Positions 61,791 to 64,000 of a DNA stretch of 64,000 nt are shown one piece after another. Position 1 is the stretch's first letter, and every line of letters starts with the position of its first letter. Source of the DNA: Bolinopsis microptera (Eukaryota; Ctenophora; Tentaculata; Lobata; Bolinopsidae); NCBI RefSeq assembly GCF_026151205.1, contig NC_087075.1:556501-620500 (forward strand), in the 5' to 3' direction. The position numbers were made by a program, and so were the translations under genes. The notes beneath the pieces are model-generated. The model worked only from the letters and a program-made list of their open reading frames with translations. It had not been told where the DNA came from and did not search any database.

Positions 61791-64000
61791 GAAATGTTAT
61801 CGCACAACATTGGGTTGATTGAATCCAAAATATTTATCAGCACTCGCACTAATATATGAAGTTCAATACTAATTTTAGTATGCCCATCGATCGTTTAACA
61901 CATAAAATAGAAGGTTATTAAAGAATAATTTAATGATTGGTTGTTGGGATATATCGATATTATCAATTATTAAAATAGTAATATGTGTTTGTAATAGTAA
62001 CTATTTGATTTACGATCGCTTACATATTAAAACACTACTACAATACTTTCACAAAACAAAACGACGGGACACAGAAAGGAGAAGGACACCACACACACGG
62101 AGAACTGGCTTGCTGTAGATTGAGAATCTGAATTATATTTAATTATGATCTTTGTTCAATTAAAAAGGTGTGATCATACTACTAGAGTATATTGGGCTGT
62201 CACAGTTGCTGCAAGGTTTAACATTGGGGTCCAAAACGTAGAGTGTTGAGTACAACTTATAATTTTCGCTGTTTTTACTAGTAAGAGATACAAAATAAAA
62301 AATATAAAGAATATAAATACTGCAAGTTTACGGATATAGCGCGAGCGAGCGGCGCCATTTCATAATTCTGGCGCTGGTAAATCACGCTGGGTAATGAAAT
62401 GAAAAAGTTATACAATGTTTAAGTTTTTGGCGCGCTATACCTTGATTGACAAAGTCAATCCGACCAGAATCGTTTGCTCTGCGAAGCAGAGCAACGTCGA
62501 CGCGACGCCGAACGTACGACGCATGACTCCATCGAAGATGCGAAGCAAGAATGCTAAGTTCGCTGCGGCGCAGTCGAAGCGGCGAGACCTCCAACACTAT
62601 ACCAAAAATTCAGAGTCCCATATCTCTTCATTAAGCCGTCGATAAAACAATTGCAATATAATAATTTAACATAACAATCAAAATGCACGTCTACCTCGAA
62701 TAAAAGTGTTTTTCGGATTTTTTCTTTTAGTTTACCCCTTATTTTAACATGGCAGCAGTCACTAGCGCTTTGCACGCCGCTTTTTTCAAGCTTCATGAAC
62801 GTCGCGTACAGAAGAAAAATACGATGAGAGGATCACACAAGGAACATCAAGCTAGGAAAATGTCAAAGCACAATCCCAAACTTTTCAATTGTTAATGAAA
62901 TGCAACCCACCGCTTTTGCGCTTTAGTAAAACAAAGTAATTTTTAGTAAAACAAAGTATTTTTATTTATTAGCATGCAATCGATTCATAAGAAATAATTA
63001 TAAGAATATAATAGTAATTCACACCATATAACTGATACGTTTCGAGTAGTCGTGCCATGGCTAAATTTAACTAGGACCAGTGGTGTCGATTAACAATTTT
63101 AAAAAGGTGCTTCTAAAGTGACACAAATGGAAAATTTTAAGAAAAGACGGATCAAAAACACAGATCCAAGGACAAAGGAGACCCCACTGCAGGACCATAC
63201 ATGCTATTGGCTTGTGCATGGCCCAAAAGGTTCGAGTTGTCCAGGAAACTTAACGAAGCAGGTCACCTAGTTTTGAATTCAGACTAGGCTTGATGCGTCT
63301 GGGGTTTCTAGGGGTGGGGAGTAGGATTTAGGATGTGCCAGGTTTGTTTCAGGCGGACATGGAAATAAGCGAGGTAATATAAATGTATATAAAAATCATA
63401 TCCAATAAAAAATAGATCCAAAAATAGATCCAAAGAATTCACACGGCAGTCAGGTAACATTCAGACAGGGATGCTTTTGAAACAGGTCTAATAAGCGCTT
63501 TTGTAATTTAGATGTATGCAAGGGAAGGGATGCTGATAGACAAAGCTGGTTACAATTCCAGCAATTAGGAGGGAGCCACTCAATTTCACTGGACGCCCAT
63601 GTTGTCAATTAGCTGGGTTTTCACGTAAGAGCTTTTTGATACGGCTCTTTGAAATTGAGTGGGGGGAAGAAAGGTCGGAAAATTATACTAGAGCAGGGAC
63701 CATGACATTGTTTTCAGGTGATATCAAAAGGAAGCAAGCGTGCGCATCCATCGAAGAAATTTAGACGAGTATAATTTGCAAATCCCAAACTGTAAAGCAT
63801 TGCAATTTTTGGTAGGTTTATAAACCTACAAAAACGCGAGCGGACTCGTCGACGGTCTTTAGAGACAAAATTTTAACCAGTAACATCACCCGTCAATGAC
63901 GGTTGTTCGCCTCGTACGCTGCGCACATTCCATGTGCAATTAGGACACACTTTATTTCGTAAAAAGCAATGTAACAAGCATTGAATAAGTTACACAATTT
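61791..64000 (+). repeat. array copy D, partial
   Basis: The first 2.2 kb of a fourth unit, cut by the window end before SLC35B1. It includes the CG-rich block, the short candidate ORF (63127) and the TTTGTAGGTT hairpin (about 63808-63834). The array therefore continues to the right. Confidence 0.93.
63127..63383 (+). CDS. short candidate ORF, copy D
   Basis: Copy D counterpart of the candidate at 9793. Starts with the same MENFKKRR reading and is then frameshifted. Confidence 0.2.

Larger units (their letters stand above)
8470..64000 (+). repeat. direct tandem array, unit about 17.7-17.8 kb
   Basis: The word GTATGTTATCGCACGATTG (or a one-indel variant), followed by the same downstream sequence, starts at about 8470, 26180, 43968 and 61791. 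The rest follows in the same order each time. Spacings are about 17710, 17788 and 17823 bp. All copies are in direct orientation. The left edge is inside the window; the right edge is not. Copies are nearly identical apart from scattered single-base indels and some substitutions. Each unit carries four host genes and one LINE. Confidence 0.95.

Noticed and set aside
8470-64000. Regularly repeated sequence as a CRISPR array
   Set aside because: The repeat unit is many kilobases, the genes have introns and the DNA is eukaryotic; there are no short direct repeats with spacers.

Overview
This is nuclear DNA from an animal (a metazoan, most likely an invertebrate). The genes have short GT-AG introns, the background is AT-rich, and CR1/Jockey-like LINE retrotransposons are abundant. 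Four conserved host genes (SLC35B1, RP9, WDR55, OSGEP) can be recognised. I cannot name the species; a cnidarian, sponge or similar compact-intron invertebrate would fit.

Layout. (1) Positions 1-8469 form a left flank whose exons read cleanly. It holds the 3' part of a LINE reverse transcriptase (2-1417) and its 3' noncoding tail (to about 2325). Next come eight clean exons of a transposase-like gene (2377-4585), a cluster of palindromic ACGATTATCGT-type motifs (about 5.27-5.41 kb), a 12-bp and a 10-bp minisatellite, and a candidate terminal exon near 7.5 kb. (2) From 8470 to the window end the sequence is a direct tandem array with a period of about 17.7-17.8 kb. Copies are A (8470-26180), B (26181-43967), C (43968-61790) and a partial D (61791-64000); the array runs off the right edge.

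Each full unit reads, all on the + strand: about 3 kb of leader without a recognised gene; SLC35B1; RP9; WDR55; a 3'-truncated OSGEP; a tail shared with the LINE at the left edge (LINE-I); then a second LINE (LINE-II); then about 0.9 kb of unassigned DNA. LINE-II has a first ORF that reads as an AlkB-like 2-oxoglutarate/iron oxygenase followed by an SGNH hydrolase, and a second ORF with AP-endonuclease and reverse transcriptase.

The array copies differ from one another mainly by scattered one-base insertions and deletions, so no gene is open in any single copy. The breaks lie at different places in each copy. Comparing the three copies by eye restores conserved proteins and correct splice sites. 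The simplest explanation is unpolished long-read sequence over a repeat, with near-identical true copies; decay of each copy is the alternative. Frameshifts inside the array should therefore not be read as biology, whereas the OSGEP truncation, present at the same place in all three copies, probably is real.

The host genes serve ER nucleotide transport (SLC35B1), splicing (RP9), rRNA processing (WDR55) and tRNA t6A modification (OSGEP/KEOPS). They lie head to tail with gaps of about 0.2-0.75 kb. The most unusual item is the AlkB-SGNH protein encoded directly upstream of the LINE-II endonuclease-reverse transcriptase.
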